Of a stretch of 28,287 nucleotides of DNA, positions 13,484 through 20,815 are shown piece by piece; the first letter of the stretch is position 1, and the number at the start of each line of letters is the position of its first letter. The stretch is from JBOHNS01 sp050730835. GTDB lineage: Bacteria; Patescibacteriota; Saccharimonadia; Saccharimonadales; UBA4665. Location of the stretch: positions 1 through 28,287 of the forward strand of contig JBOHNS010000007.1 in the NCBI GenBank assembly GCA_050730835.1. The letters run 5' to 3'. A model generated the notes under the pieces. It was not told the origin of the DNA and did not search any database. It saw only the letters and a program-made list of their open reading frames with translations. The position numbers were made by a program, and so were the translations under genes.

Positions 13484-14521
13484 ATGACTATGGGTTTTGG
13501 CTCGGAGCCTTTTACACCTAGCGAAATATAGGCACCGTATTCCGATGGTTTTGACTTTGACGAAGCTATTAATCAAGCGGTTGTGGCTATGAATCAGAAA
13601 AATCCTTTGGAGCTGATTGATGATTTGCGCGCCAAAGTTCGCTACGCCGAAAACGGCGCGGCTTATGCGCTAATGGACGGCGATAATCCGGATGAATATT
13701 CTAAAACCGACGCGCTGGTAACATTTAATCCTTATGCTAATAGGGCTACGCCGCATATGCTAGTGCGGGCGGAGTTTATTCGCGAGGCCGCTAAATTTTC
13801 TGATGTGCGCGACGAGGCTGGCAAATTAAAACCTGTAATTATGCTGGCTAGCCCAGGACTTGGCGGAAGTAATATAAAACTATCCCGCGAGGATAGAAAG
13901 CAAATTAGAAACGGCGATATCGGGCCGTTTGCTAAAGAGCTTTTGCAGGCTGTTAGCGCGCTGGATATTGGCCGTGTTTCCCTGCTTGGTTATTCGCAAG
14001 GCGCGGACGTGGCGCTGGCTGGCGCTAATATTAACCAAGCGGTGAATTTGGACACTGATAGACTGGCGATTGGCGAGCCGGTTGGAGTTGAACCTAGAAC
14101 GATGCCGCAACTCGGAAAAGATTTTTTAAAGATTGGTAATAAAGATTTTCAGGACGCCATGGATCGTAGCGGTCTGGAAGTTTTAAAGAGCGCTTTTAAA
14201 AATCCGCTGCAGGAACTTGGCGCTTTTGCTTGGAGCGCCATCAGCAATTCCAGCAACTGAGCGTTGCCCGCCGGCATGAGCAAATCCAGTTTTGAAAGCT
14301 ATGCCCAGAAAGTATTAGAAGCTACCGACATCAGCAAATTTGTAATCGCTTACAGCTCGGACAGCACAATCACTAGAACTGGCGCTATCGAATCTTGGTT
14401 GCGGCGCTTGCGCCAATTTTCTGGCGACAAATTATTGCCAATCAAAGTTGACGGCGCGAACCATTCCATGGGCGACCAGCTGACCCTGCTGGCACAAATA
14501 TATATGCGCGCTTTCAAATAG
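13484..14521 (+). pseudogene. Alpha/beta hydrolase interrupted by two in-frame stop codons
   Basis: A single frame runs from ATG 13484 to TAG 14519-14521 (345 codons) but contains TAG at 13529-13531 and TGA at 14258-14260. The middle part (ORF from ATG 13583 to 14260) has the nucleophile elbow 'VSLLGYSQGAD'. The part after the TGA (ORF from ATG 14270, open from 14264) has 'VDGANHSMGDQ' with the probable catalytic histidine. The catalytic triad is thus split across the TGA. Reading through either stop keeps protein-like sequence. Two different stop codons argue against a simple code change. It is most likely a decaying gene; recoding or sequencing error are less likely. The substrate is unknown. 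Confidence 0.7.
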
Positions 14522-14573
14522 ATTGACCCGGTTTGGCATTTATTGCAATTAGGCTTAATTCGCTCGTTAAAGT

Positions 14574-14579
14574 TATAAT
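14574..14579 (+). promoter_or_regulatory. -10 element of the GtrA-like gene
   Basis: A perfect TATAAT ends 8 nt before the ATG at 14588, with no Shine-Dalgarno sequence between. This predicts a leaderless or nearly leaderless mRNA. The -35 region is poor. Confidence 0.55.
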
Positions 14580-14587
14580 TTAACATA

Positions 14588-15037
14588 ATGAAAATCAAAC
14601 AATACTTGAATCAGCACAAGCGTATCAAGCAATTTTTGCAATATTGGCTGGGCGGCGGTTTGTGGTTTTGCGTCGGTTATGGTACGTTTGCGCTGGTTTA
14701 CGCGTTTAGCGGGCTGGGCTGGTTGCCGTCGAAAATTATTGGCGATGTTGCTGGCTGGGTGGCCAACTTTTTCGTGCAGCGCTACGTGGCCTTCAACGAT
14801 CCGGCCTTGAGCGAACATAATGTCCAATTATCGCTGCGCTATTTTACGTCGCTCATGATGCACGTGGTTGTCGATTATTTAATTGTCGGCGAGCTGTATT
14901 ATTTGGGCGTGACGCCGTATCTCGGCTCAATCATTGCCGCCGGATTTTTGACAATTTGGAATTATGTCTGGTACCGGTTTTGGGTGTTTAGGCTAAAACC
15001 CGAATCACGAATTAGCCCCCGCCTGGTAACCAAGTAA
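14588..15037 (+). CDS. GtrA-like membrane protein with an IS-derived C-terminal tail
   Basis: This small integral membrane protein has about four hydrophobic helices (roughly residues 18-40, 45-65, 85-105 and 110-130) and the GtrA-type ending 'FLTIWNYVWYRFWVFR'. GtrA proteins are thought to move lipid-linked sugars across the membrane, which suits the neighbouring glycosyltransferases. The IS982-family element inserted after codon Lys137 (duplicated target GCTAAA at 14992-14997). The last 13 residues (PESRISPRLVTK and one junction base) come from the IS end. Joining the flanks without the IS gives Phe-Arg-Leu-Lys-Ala-stop. The insertion therefore changed only the extreme C-terminus, and the protein is probably still functional. 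Confidence 0.8.
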   Translation: MKIKQYLNQHKRIKQFLQYWLGGGLWFCVGYGTFALVYAFSGLGWLPSKIIGDVAGWVANFFVQRYVAFNDPALSEHNVQLSLRYFTSLMMHVVVDYLIVGELYYLGVTPYLGSIIAAGFLTIWNYVWYRFWVFRLKPESRISPRLVTK

Positions 15038-15904
15038 AACTCTTAAGTAATGTACAAAATAGCCTTTGACGCTTCTAGGGAACGAAGTGACCACAAAGTG
15101 TTGCTCCTTGAGCTTGCCAAAGCTAGCCTCGATCTTTGGCCGCATATGTAGTAATAATATCTGCCAGTCAGTGGCCATCTTTTTCTTTTGGGTGTGATGT
15201 GGCGGTGCAATAACAACCGTCTTGTATCTTTTCCAGAGCCGCCTTTGCATTACGCTCCCTCCGTAGTGGCTATCGCCAACCAGTATTCTGGTTCGGTTGT
15301 TGACCAGTTTTTCCATATGTTGGTTGTCATGCTCGTTGGCTGGCGTAAATACCAGGGCTGCCAGACTGTTTCGATGGTCAATGGCGGCATGTAGCTTAAA
15401 GCCATAGTGCCAACCTTGCCAGTTCTTGCCGAACTGAGCCACGCCCTTGGCTACTGTGTGGCGGTCAGCTCGGATGGGTTTACAGACGGGCAACATGGTG
15501 GAGTCGGCAAAGCGTAGTGGTGCATTGCATACAAGCAGTGTCTGAAGTAACCAGACTAACTTTGGTAGAAGCCTGTGGCAATGAGCTACAAAGTTTTGGT
15601 ATTTAGGCAGTTTGGGAAAGTATTCAGCATACTCGCGTTCAATCCATGAATAAACAGAAGATAGGTTCTTGTGCGGTTCATTAAGTCCGTCCCAGATAAG
15701 TATTGTCAGCAACTCGCTATCTCGCAAAACTGAACGAACGCCTGGCTTAACTTCTGTGGGTAGATAGTCATCTACCCACACGTATATATCTACGATATGA
15801 TGTTTCTGTAAAGCACGCATAGATTTTTCTCCTGTTTGTTTAGACGATTTACAGAAGAAATTGTAGCGTGCTTTATCTATGAAGGGCTAATTCGTGATTC
15901 GGGT
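14998..15904. mobile_element. Complete IS982-family insertion sequence
   Basis: Perfect 21-bp terminal inverted repeats lie at 14998-15018 and 15884-15904, starting ACCCGAATCACG as in IS982-family ends. A 6-bp target duplication GCTAAA flanks them (14992-14997 and 15905-15910). One transposase ORF occupies the minus strand, and its stop codon lies inside the left repeat. Near the right end, TAAAGCACGC (about 15807-15816) and GCGTGCTTTA (about 15866-15875) form a sub-terminal inverted repeat upstream of the transposase start, possibly a transposase or regulator site. Perfect ends and duplication indicate a recent insertion. Confidence 0.9.
15005..15820 (-). CDS. IS982-family transposase (DDE)
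   Basis: This 271-aa DDE transposase catalyses excision and insertion of the element. The family core is visible: 'LRFADSTMLPVCKPIRADRH' (first Asp), 'GWHYGFKLHAAIDHRNSLAA', 'PANEHDNQHMEKLV', 'ILVGDSHYGGSVM' (second Asp), and 'MRPKIEASFGKLKEQHF' then VVTSFPRSVKGYFVHYLRVLLGYQ (the Glu region and conserved end). The length is slightly shorter than many IS982 enzymes but no domain is missing. AGGAG lies 9 nt before the ATG. The last codons and TGA stop lie within the left inverted repeat. The gene appears intact. Confidence 0.92.
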   Translation of the reverse strand: MRALQKHHIVDIYVWVDDYLPTEVKPGVRSVLRDSELLTILIWDGLNEPHKNLSSVYSWIEREYAEYFPKLPKYQNFVAHCHRLLPKLVWLLQTLLVCNAPLRFADSTMLPVCKPIRADRHTVAKGVAQFGKNWQGWHYGFKLHAAIDHRNSLAALVFTPANEHDNQHMEKLVNNRTRILVGDSHYGGSVMQRRLWKRYKTVVIAPPHHTQKKKMATDWQILLLHMRPKIEASFGKLKEQHFVVTSFPRSVKGYFVHYLRVLLGYQAGANS

Positions 15905-15930
15905 GCTAAAAGCTTGACTTAAAAGTTATT

Positions 15931-16959
15931 TTATTGCCGCCGGTCGGTGACGACAGTTAGGCCGTGGGCGGCCAGGCTTAGTTCAATTCGGCAATCGTCT
16001 GGCAGAGCTTCGCTTTCGCCGTCGCTTTGCACCCAAAGATGATTGCCGAAAACTGTTAGATTTAGCTTGTCGTCTGGTTCTAGCCTGTCGCCAAGCGACA
16101 AGCCGGCCATCATGCTGGCCACATGGCCGAGCGCCCGCGGTCTATTAGAAGATGGCACAAAGCGAAAGGCCGGCTCCAGCAAATCGGCCTTTGGGTGCAG
16201 TGTGCCGTACATGCGCTTGCCATTTATGGCCATGCCGTCAATGGCCGGCTCGGGCGCTTGGTCGTCGCGGCTGAGCATAAACGGCCGGGCGTTTCTGATG
16301 GCGCGGTAGGCAATGGCGCGCTCGGCTAGCCAGCGCTGGCCGGGAACATGGAAATTTTGCTTTCTATAATCTGGGTGGTTGACTTGGTGGTTAATTTCGG
16401 CGCTGGCGCCGAAGCTAAAATAGGCCAAGGCGTGGCGCGCGTAGATGTCAAGGCCGGTATTATTATCACTAACGCGTACGTCAATTGGCCGCAGCGCGGC
16501 CACGCGGCCATTTGTCAGCGCCCGTACTGGATTGCGCAAACTCCACGATTCGTTGAGCTGATACGCCAAATCGTTTTTGCCGCCACCGGGTAAAATCAGC
16601 AAAGGATTTTCCAGCTCAAGCTCCTGGGCAGCGTTGGCTACGTCGCTGGCAGCGCCGTCACCGCCGTAAACAACTATCACGGCTTTGGCATCAAGCGCTT
16701 CTAAAAGCGCCATATTACCTTCAATATTTGGTGACGTTTGCGCTTCAGTGATGTCCATGTGCTGCAGGCTATCGGCAGCTCGCAGTTGCGCCACAGCCTG
16801 AACGGCTTGGTCGCCGCGGCGGCTGGCCGGATTAGTCAATATTATTAGCTGGTTATATGCCGTCTCGTCATATGCTGACAAATTCAGCCGTGGAAACGTG
16901 GCTGCTGCATCTGCAGCCCGAAAACCCGCCTCAACCAAAGCTTCACTCCTATAACTCAT
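15931..16959 (-). CDS. Diacylglycerol kinase/lipid kinase family protein
   Basis: The 342-aa protein has the NAD-kinase/DAGK fold: 'LIILTNPASRRGDQAVQAVA' near residue 38, the nucleotide loop 'AVIVVYGGDGAASDVANAA' near 100 and 'LLILPGGGKNDLAYQLN' near 125. The C-terminal 'VQSDGESEALPDDCRIELSL' is the DGE motif of the second domain. Such enzymes phosphorylate diacylglycerol or related lipids at the inner membrane face. A role in polyprenol or glycolipid metabolism would fit the nearby glycosyltransferases, but the substrate is not resolved. TATAGT (16973-16968 on the minus strand) lies 8 nt before the ATG and there is no Shine-Dalgarno sequence. Confidence 0.85.
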   Translation of the reverse strand: MSYRSEALVEAGFRAADAAATFPRLNLSAYDETAYNQLIILTNPASRRGDQAVQAVAQLRAADSLQHMDITEAQTSPNIEGNMALLEALDAKAVIVVYGGDGAASDVANAAQELELENPLLILPGGGKNDLAYQLNESWSLRNPVRALTNGRVAALRPIDVRVSDNNTGLDIYARHALAYFSFGASAEINHQVNHPDYRKQNFHVPGQRWLAERAIAYRAIRNARPFMLSRDDQAPEPAIDGMAINGKRMYGTLHPKADLLEPAFRFVPSSNRPRALGHVASMMAGLSLGDRLEPDDKLNLTVFGNHLWVQSDGESEALPDDCRIELSLAAHGLTVVTDRRQ

Positions 16960-16967
16960 AAAAAATG

Positions 16968-16973
16968 ACTATA
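16968..16973 (-). promoter_or_regulatory. -10 element of the lipid kinase gene
   Basis: TATAGT on the minus strand is spaced 8 nt from the ATG at 16959, with only CATTTTTT between. This predicts a leaderless mRNA. Confidence 0.5.
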
Positions 16974-16996
16974 GCACCAAGCTAGTTAAAAGTCTA

Positions 16997-17024
16997 TAGC
17001 CGGTTTGTAAGAGTGCGCCGGCTA
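16997..17024 (-). terminator. Possible terminator of the sigma-factor operon
   Basis: TAGCCGG and CCGGCTA form a 7-bp stem around a 14-nt loop just downstream of the sigma-factor stop. On the minus strand it is followed by TAGACTTTTAAC, a short interrupted T-tract, so termination may be weak. Confidence 0.4.
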
Positions 17025-17028
17025 GTGA

Positions 17029-17878
17029 TTAGCGGTCTTGGCTTAATGAGCGCAGCCTATTGGCTGCGGCTGAGTAGTGCAGTTTGGCGAGCGCTCTGAT
17101 CCTGGTTTGGCGCACGTTCTGGTGCGAGCAGCCGACAATTCTAGCGACTTCTATAAGTTTGCGCGGCTCGTCATTGTCGCCAAAACCGTAGACTAATTTA
17201 ACTATTTGCTGCTCGCGGGCGCTTAGCTCGGTTGCTAAAAGCTTGTCAGTAGCATTGGCTATAGCCGCTTGCATAGTACCTTGTTCGACGCTTGGTGTGG
17301 GTGTGTCGTTGGTTAGGCTGATTAGTTCAGCGGCGGATTCATCAAGCTCGGCGCTGGTCGGCAAAGGTTGCATTTTGCCCAGACGATTAATATAATCCAA
17401 ATCTGCTAGAGTCGTAGGCTTTCTGCCGTCATTTTTGGATTGCGGTGGGCTAGCCCTAACGGTTAGTATTTTAGCCATATGGTCGTCGTTTAACGGATCT
17501 TGGCCTAAAGATTGGTGCTTAAGGTCTATGGCGGCTTTGCGTCTGGCTTTTTCCTGGCTAGAGATTGGAATGCGGACGCTATTAGCCATGTTTTGGTAGT
17601 GTTCGAGTATCCGCCAGCGTATGCCGGCGCGAGCGTAGGGCGTAAAATGTGCGCCGCGCGTAGTATCGTATATCGTAGGTTTCGGCCGCGTATAATAAGC
17701 CAATCAGGCCTGCTTGGACGAGGTCGTCAAGATCGAGGCTGGTGCTTTCGGGCAGCTTAGAAAATAGCTTTTTGGCAGTTTCTTCGACAAATTCTTGGTA
17801 GCGAATGGTAATCTCGGCTTGGCCGGCGCGTTTTATTTCGGGATTGTCGTTATGGACGTCGCGCAATAAATCGCTCAT
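17029..17878 (-). pseudogene. Sigma-70-family factor, frameshifted by a 7-bp tandem duplication
   Basis: The upstream frame (from ATG 17878) carries region 2: 'LDLDDLVQAGLIGLLYAAET' near residues 48-67. The downstream frame carries the rest of region 2, 'GAHFTPYARAGIRWRILEHY', and region 4 with its helix-turn-helix, 'LSAREQQIVKLVYGFGD' then 'LIEVARIVGCSHQNVRQTR'. The frames break at two exact tandem copies of TATCGTA (17664-17677, plus-strand sequence). Removing one copy gives a continuous 280-aa sigma factor with the expected Tyr-Asp-Thr-Thr-Arg-Gly junction. The intact form would direct RNA polymerase to alternative promoters. It could be a null allele or a slippage switch. Its start overlaps the upstream stop (ATGA). 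Confidence 0.8.
17664..17677. repeat. Two-copy 7-bp tandem repeat (TATCGTA) breaking the sigma gene
   Basis: The sequence TATCGTATATCGTA is two perfect 7-bp copies. Deleting one copy restores the sigma-factor frame exactly. It is not matched by any other tandem repeat nearby. Confidence 0.85.
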
Positions 17879-18195
17879 GCTTGGTCTGGATTGGGCGGTT
17901 TTTGTGGTTTGGCTAGGATAATTTGCTCTAGGGCTCGGGTGCAAATATTGGCTGGACTATCGCCCGGTTTGGTTGCTAGCAGCGAGCGGTATAATTCGGC
18001 TTTGGCAACCGGATCTTTTTGATGCTCGCCGAGGCTTGGCAGCAATTCGTCTCTAGCCGCATCGGCAGCCGCTAAGCCGGCAAAAAAGCTAGCCCCTAGC
18101 TCAGGCGGTATTTCGCGCGAGTCACAGTTTAAGTCGGCGATTTGCCGCGTTACTTCGGCTGCCGCTAGCACATCGTCAAACTGCTCCTGGTTCAT
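17875..18195 (-). CDS. Hypothetical 106-aa protein co-transcribed with the sigma factor
   Basis: I do not recognise the family. The product is acidic to neutral, helical, alanine-rich and soluble, with no membrane segment, which does not look like a membrane anti-sigma factor. Its TGA overlaps the sigma-factor ATG by 4 nt, so the two are translationally coupled, and a regulatory or chaperone role for the sigma factor is possible by context alone. The promoter is TGC-TAATAT (extended -10, 18208-18203) 7 nt before the ATG, predicting a leaderless mRNA. Confidence 0.65.
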   Translation of the reverse strand: MNQEQFDDVLAAAEVTRQIADLNCDSREIPPELGASFFAGLAAADAARDELLPSLGEHQKDPVAKAELYRSLLATKPGDSPANICTRALEQIILAKPQKPPNPDQA

Positions 18196-18202
18196 TTAGC
18201 AA

Positions 18203-18208
18203 ATATTA
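18203..18208 (-). promoter_or_regulatory. Extended -10 element of the sigma-factor operon
   Basis: TGC-TAATAT on the minus strand lies 7 nt before the ATG at 18195. There is no Shine-Dalgarno sequence, so a leaderless mRNA is expected. Confidence 0.5.
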
Positions 18209-18220
18209 GCATAAAAATAG

Positions 18221-18790
18221 CTAAAAATCAATGCCGCGATTGGCTAAAAATTTGTCGTCGAAATGGTGTTTGAGTTTGGTCATGTCGCTGGCGATATCGG
18301 CTAGCGGCAATAATTTTTCTGGGAAATTGCGGCCGGTTAAGCACAGGCTGGTTCGCGGCGCGCGGTTTTTAATCAAGCTTTTTAATTTTGCTTGGCTGAG
18401 CAGGCCGTCGTGGACGGCGTTGTTGATTTCGTCGCAAATTACTAGGTCGTAATGGCCGCTAGTGGTGGCGGCTAGCGCTTGGTCGTAAGTTTCTAGCGCC
18501 GCTTTTTTGTGCTGGGCTTTTGTAACAAATTCGGCGCTAATTTCGCCGGCCTCGTAAAAGCCTTTGCCGCCTTTATAAAAATACAAATCGCCTTTAAAAA
18601 GCGGCTGAATATCACGCAAAAAAACGTGCTCGGAAACGCCCCAATATTTAATAAATTGAATAAAGGCCACTTTTTGCCGGTTGCCGAGCGCGCGCATAAT
18701 TAGCCCCAAACTAGCGCTAGTTTTGCCCTTGCCTTCGCCGGTGTAAACAATAACCACAGATTGTTTTTGCCCATAATCCTCAAACGACAT
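18221..18790 (-). CDS. cobO: CobO/BtuR-type corrinoid adenosyltransferase-like ATPase
   Basis: The 189-aa protein shows the family P-loop 'VYTGEGKGKTSASLG' (residues 16-29), 'VAFIQFIKYWGVSEH' near 40, 'YDLVICDEINNAVHDGLL' (Walker B-like) near 115 and 'LCLTGRNFPEKLLPLADIAS' near 150. Enzymes of this family transfer the adenosyl group of ATP to cob(I)alamin. No other cobalamin gene is in the window, so the partner or substrate is unknown; lone cobO genes occur in reduced genomes. The -10 TGG-CATAAT (18802-18797, minus strand) ends 6 nt before the ATG, indicating a leaderless transcript. Confidence 0.85.
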   Translation of the reverse strand: MSFEDYGQKQSVVIVYTGEGKGKTSASLGLIMRALGNRQKVAFIQFIKYWGVSEHVFLRDIQPLFKGDLYFYKGGKGFYEAGEISAEFVTKAQHKKAALETYDQALAATTSGHYDLVICDEINNAVHDGLLSQAKLKSLIKNRAPRTSLCLTGRNFPEKLLPLADIASDMTKLKHHFDDKFLANRGIDF

Positions 18791-18796
18791 TATCTA

Positions 18797-18802
18797 ATTA
18801 TG
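18797..18802 (-). promoter_or_regulatory. Extended -10 element of the cobO-like gene
   Basis: TGG-CATAAT on the minus strand ends exactly 6 nt before the ATG at 18790, matching the spacing seen at 6193, 11663 and 13484. Confidence 0.5.
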
Positions 18803-18842
18803 CCATTAAAACCCAAAATTTAAAAATGTTACAAAGTTTTTG

Positions 18843-18866
18843 ATGTTCTTTCTTTCTAAAGAACAT
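18843..18866. repeat. 9-bp inverted repeat in the glutaredoxin-cobO gap
   Basis: ATGTTCTTT and AAAGAACAT pair around CTTTCT. The surrounding sequence is A/T-rich but has no good T-run after the stem on the minus strand, so a terminator for the glutaredoxin gene is uncertain. A similar AATGTTCTTTCTT occurs at about 28088-28100. Confidence 0.5.
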
Positions 18867-18886
18867 TAAACGTAGTGCTTTTTGTT

Positions 18887-19159
18887 CTAATTTAGCTTGT
18901 GGTTCTTTAGAGAGTTGTCGATGCTGGGGCGGTCGAAGCCGACGATGATGTCGCCGGCGATATCGATGACCGGGATGCCGGTTTGGCCGGATTTATCCAT
19001 CGCTTCCTGGGCAAATTTGGGGTCGGATTCGATGTCTTTGTCGACGTATTTAACCCCAAGTTTGCCCAAATAGTCTTTGGCGGCGTGGCAAAAGGCGCAC
19101 CAGGACGCGCTGTAAACGGTTACTTTGGCATTAGTCGCGGACTTGGTATTATCAATCAT
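18887..19159 (-). CDS. Glutaredoxin-family thiol oxidoreductase
   Basis: This 90-aa protein is a single thioredoxin-fold domain with the redox motif CAFC (Cys21, Cys24) in 'VTVYSASWCAFCHAAKDYL'. It also has the cis-proline region TGIPVIDI and the closing 'GDIIVGFDRPSIDNSLK'. It resembles NrdH/glutaredoxin-like proteins that reduce disulfides in the cytoplasm, for example in ribonucleotide reductase. The partner is not shown by the neighbourhood. A TATGAT about 22 nt upstream and a short AGG give a possible ordinary leader. Confidence 0.88.
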   Translation of the reverse strand: MIDNTKSATNAKVTVYSASWCAFCHAAKDYLGKLGVKYVDKDIESDPKFAQEAMDKSGQTGIPVIDIAGDIIVGFDRPSIDNSLKNHKLN

Positions 19160-19234
19160 GATTTAAGCAGCCTAACATTAAATCATAAAAATTACTAATA
19201 AAATTTTCACTGGCAAACCCGTTAAGCAATCTGT

Positions 19235-19240
19235 TATAAT
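19235..19240 (+). promoter_or_regulatory. Promoter -10 of the ATP synthase operon
   Basis: TGT-TATAAT is a perfect -10 with the extended TGn motif. It ends 8 nt before the atpI ATG at 19249. No convincing -35 or Shine-Dalgarno sequence is present, so the operon mRNA should be leaderless at atpI. Confidence 0.6.
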
Positions 19241-19248
19241 TTGAGTTA

Positions 19249-19563
19249 ATGACTAATCGTAGCGACGCGCCGACCAGACCGCCAACTGCCAAAGGCGGCC
19301 ATAAAATGTCCGATTTCGGGCGGACGACGCATGAGCGCAATCTATTTTTGGCGCTGGCGGTCGGCATGAGCTGGAAATTGGCGCTGGCGGTCATCGTGCC
19401 GATTGTCGGCGGCTATAAACTGGATCAGCAGTTGCACACTGCGCCGGTTTTGACGGTTGTCGGATTTTTGGTTACTATTGCCTTAGTGATATTGGTTTTG
19501 CGCAGCGTCGTTCAACAATCGGCGCGCCGCAGCGGCAAACTTAAACAGGATAATAAACGCTAA
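19249..19563 (+). CDS. atpI: AtpI/AtpZ-like ATP synthase accessory protein
   Basis: A polar 34-residue N-terminus is followed by two transmembrane helices (about 40-58 and 66-86) separated by 'GYKLDQQLHTAPV', then a basic tail. This is the layout of the AtpI/AtpZ small proteins that head many bacterial atp operons and help assemble the c-ring or handle magnesium. It is the first gene of the operon. Its stop overlaps the atpB start by one base (TAATG). Sequence conservation is low in this family, so position supports the call as much as motifs do. Confidence 0.75.
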   Translation: MTNRSDAPTRPPTAKGGHKMSDFGRTTHERNLFLALAVGMSWKLALAVIVPIVGGYKLDQQLHTAPVLTVVGFLVTIALVILVLRSVVQQSARRSGKLKQDNKR

Positions 19564-20417
19564 TGCTGGGATTTTTTAGTAATTTCGCGGCCGCCAGCGG
19601 GCCGGTGACGCACATTGCGCCGGGCAGTTTGTTCAAGCTTGCCGGCTTTCCCATCACCAATTCCATGATTTATGGCTGGGGTGTTTTGCTGGTCATTATC
19701 GCGTTTTTGATTTGGACGGCGCATCGAGTAACGGTTAAACCGAAAGGCGGCTTCGTGCAATTCGTGGAATACGGCGTGGAATTTATTCGCAATTTGGTGG
19801 AGACTAGTTTCGAGGACAAACGCCGCGCCGGCAAATACGTGGCTTATTTTGTGACGCTGTTTTTCCTATTGGTTTTCAATAATTTGTCGGAGCTGACGCC
19901 GCTGATTGGTTCGGCTTTTCATTATCACAGCACAAATTTGCTGCGGCCGTGGACGGCCGATTTGAACGCCACTTTTGCCATGGGCTCTTCCACGATGCTG
20001 ATTATTTACGCCGCCTCGATCAAAGAATCCGGCAGCTTGCGCAAATATATGCGCCATTTTTTCGTCGGCAATCCCAAAAATCCGATTTATTTTGTCTCGG
20101 GACTTTTGGAAATGCTGTCCGATGCCTTCCGCGTGATTAGTTTGAGCCTTCGATTATTTTTAAATATTTCGATCGGCTCGATCATTATTATCGTTTTTGC
20201 CTATTTGGGCCACACCATTTTGGCGCCAATTACGGCCACGCCGTTTACGCTAATTGAACTGTTCGTTGATTTTTTGCAGGCTTATATTTTTGTGATTTTG
20301 AGCGTCATGTATTTGACAATTGTCGTGAATCACGTAACCGAAGAAGATCGCCAGTCAGAAAACTTGACCGAGAGTGCCGCGTCTGAAACAATGACAGTAA
20401 GCACCAATCAGGCATAG
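19563..20417 (+). CDS. atpB: F0F1 ATP synthase subunit a
   Basis: Subunit a forms the proton half-channels of F0 next to the c-ring. This 284-aa membrane protein has about six hydrophobic segments. The signature 'AFRVISLSLRLFLNISIG' near residue 197 includes the essential arginine of helix 5, and 'LIELFVDFLQAYIFVILSVM' in the last helix carries the conserved Glu and Gln-Ala-Tyr. Length and motif order are normal. The start codon overlaps the atpI stop and has no clear Shine-Dalgarno sequence, implying coupling to atpI translation. Confidence 0.95.
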   Translation: MLGFFSNFAAASGPVTHIAPGSLFKLAGFPITNSMIYGWGVLLVIIAFLIWTAHRVTVKPKGGFVQFVEYGVEFIRNLVETSFEDKRRAGKYVAYFVTLFFLLVFNNLSELTPLIGSAFHYHSTNLLRPWTADLNATFAMGSSTMLIIYAASIKESGSLRKYMRHFFVGNPKNPIYFVSGLLEMLSDAFRVISLSLRLFLNISIGSIIIIVFAYLGHTILAPITATPFTLIELFVDFLQAYIFVILSVMYLTIVVNHVTEEDRQSENLTESAASETMTVSTNQA

Positions 20418-20462
20418 TATGGGTTTTGTTAAATTTGTATTAAATAATAGGAGTGAAAAAAT

Positions 20463-20699
20463 ATGGATCATATGACAATTTTAGCGGCCGTTAATACGGC
20501 GATTATCGGCAAAGGTTTGATGATTGGCGGCGGATTTATCGGGCCGGGCATCGGCATCGGCATTATTGGCGGTAATTATTTGCAGGCGGTCGGGCGGAAT
20601 CCGGAGGCTTCCAAGTTTTTGGGGCAAGCGCTGGTTTTCGTGGCGATTGTCGAATTGTTCGCTTTGCTAGCCTTCGCTTCAATATTTATTGTTAAATAA
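20463..20699 (+). CDS. atpE: F0F1 ATP synthase subunit c
   Basis: The 78-aa hairpin has two transmembrane helices joined by the polar loop GRNPEA. Helix 1 is glycine-rich (GPGIGIGIIGG). Helix 2 carries the ion-binding Glu64 in 'VFVAIVELFALLAFA'. The residue after Glu is Leu, not the Ser/Thr of sodium-binding c subunits, and helix 1 lacks the sodium-type Gln, so proton coupling is expected. AGGAG lies 9 nt upstream of the ATG. A 110-nt palindromic region separates it from atpF. Confidence 0.96.
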   Translation: MDHMTILAAVNTAIIGKGLMIGGGFIGPGIGIGIIGGNYLQAVGRNPEASKFLGQALVFVAIVELFALLAFASIFIVK

Positions 20700-20705
20700 G
20701 GGCGC

Positions 20706-20815
20706 TTTCGTACGATGCACATTTTGCTTAGATATTTGCGCTCCGCACTGACCGTACCTTTGAGTACGGCTCGCTTGCGGTGCTCAATTCTCGAACAAAC
20801 TGCACTATCGTACAA
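20706..20815. repeat. Large imperfect palindrome between atpE and atpF
   Basis: The centre is CCGTAC-CTTTGA-GTACGG (about 20752-20769). Flanking it, the left side running from TTTCGTACGATGCAC to GCGCTCCGCA resembles the reverse complement of the right side, running from TGCGGTGCTC to TGCACTATCGTACAAAA, with small indels. Almost the whole 164-nt gap before atpF is therefore one long potential stem. It encodes no ORF. Its place in the operon resembles that of the cassettes at the other ATP synthase gene junctions. Confidence 0.65.

Noticed and set aside
13484..14521. Reassigned genetic code (TGA as sense codon)
   Set aside because: TGA terminates atpF, the DUF5659 gene, the transposase and the gene upstream of the sigma factor. 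The hydrolase also has an in-frame TAG, so pseudogenisation is simpler.
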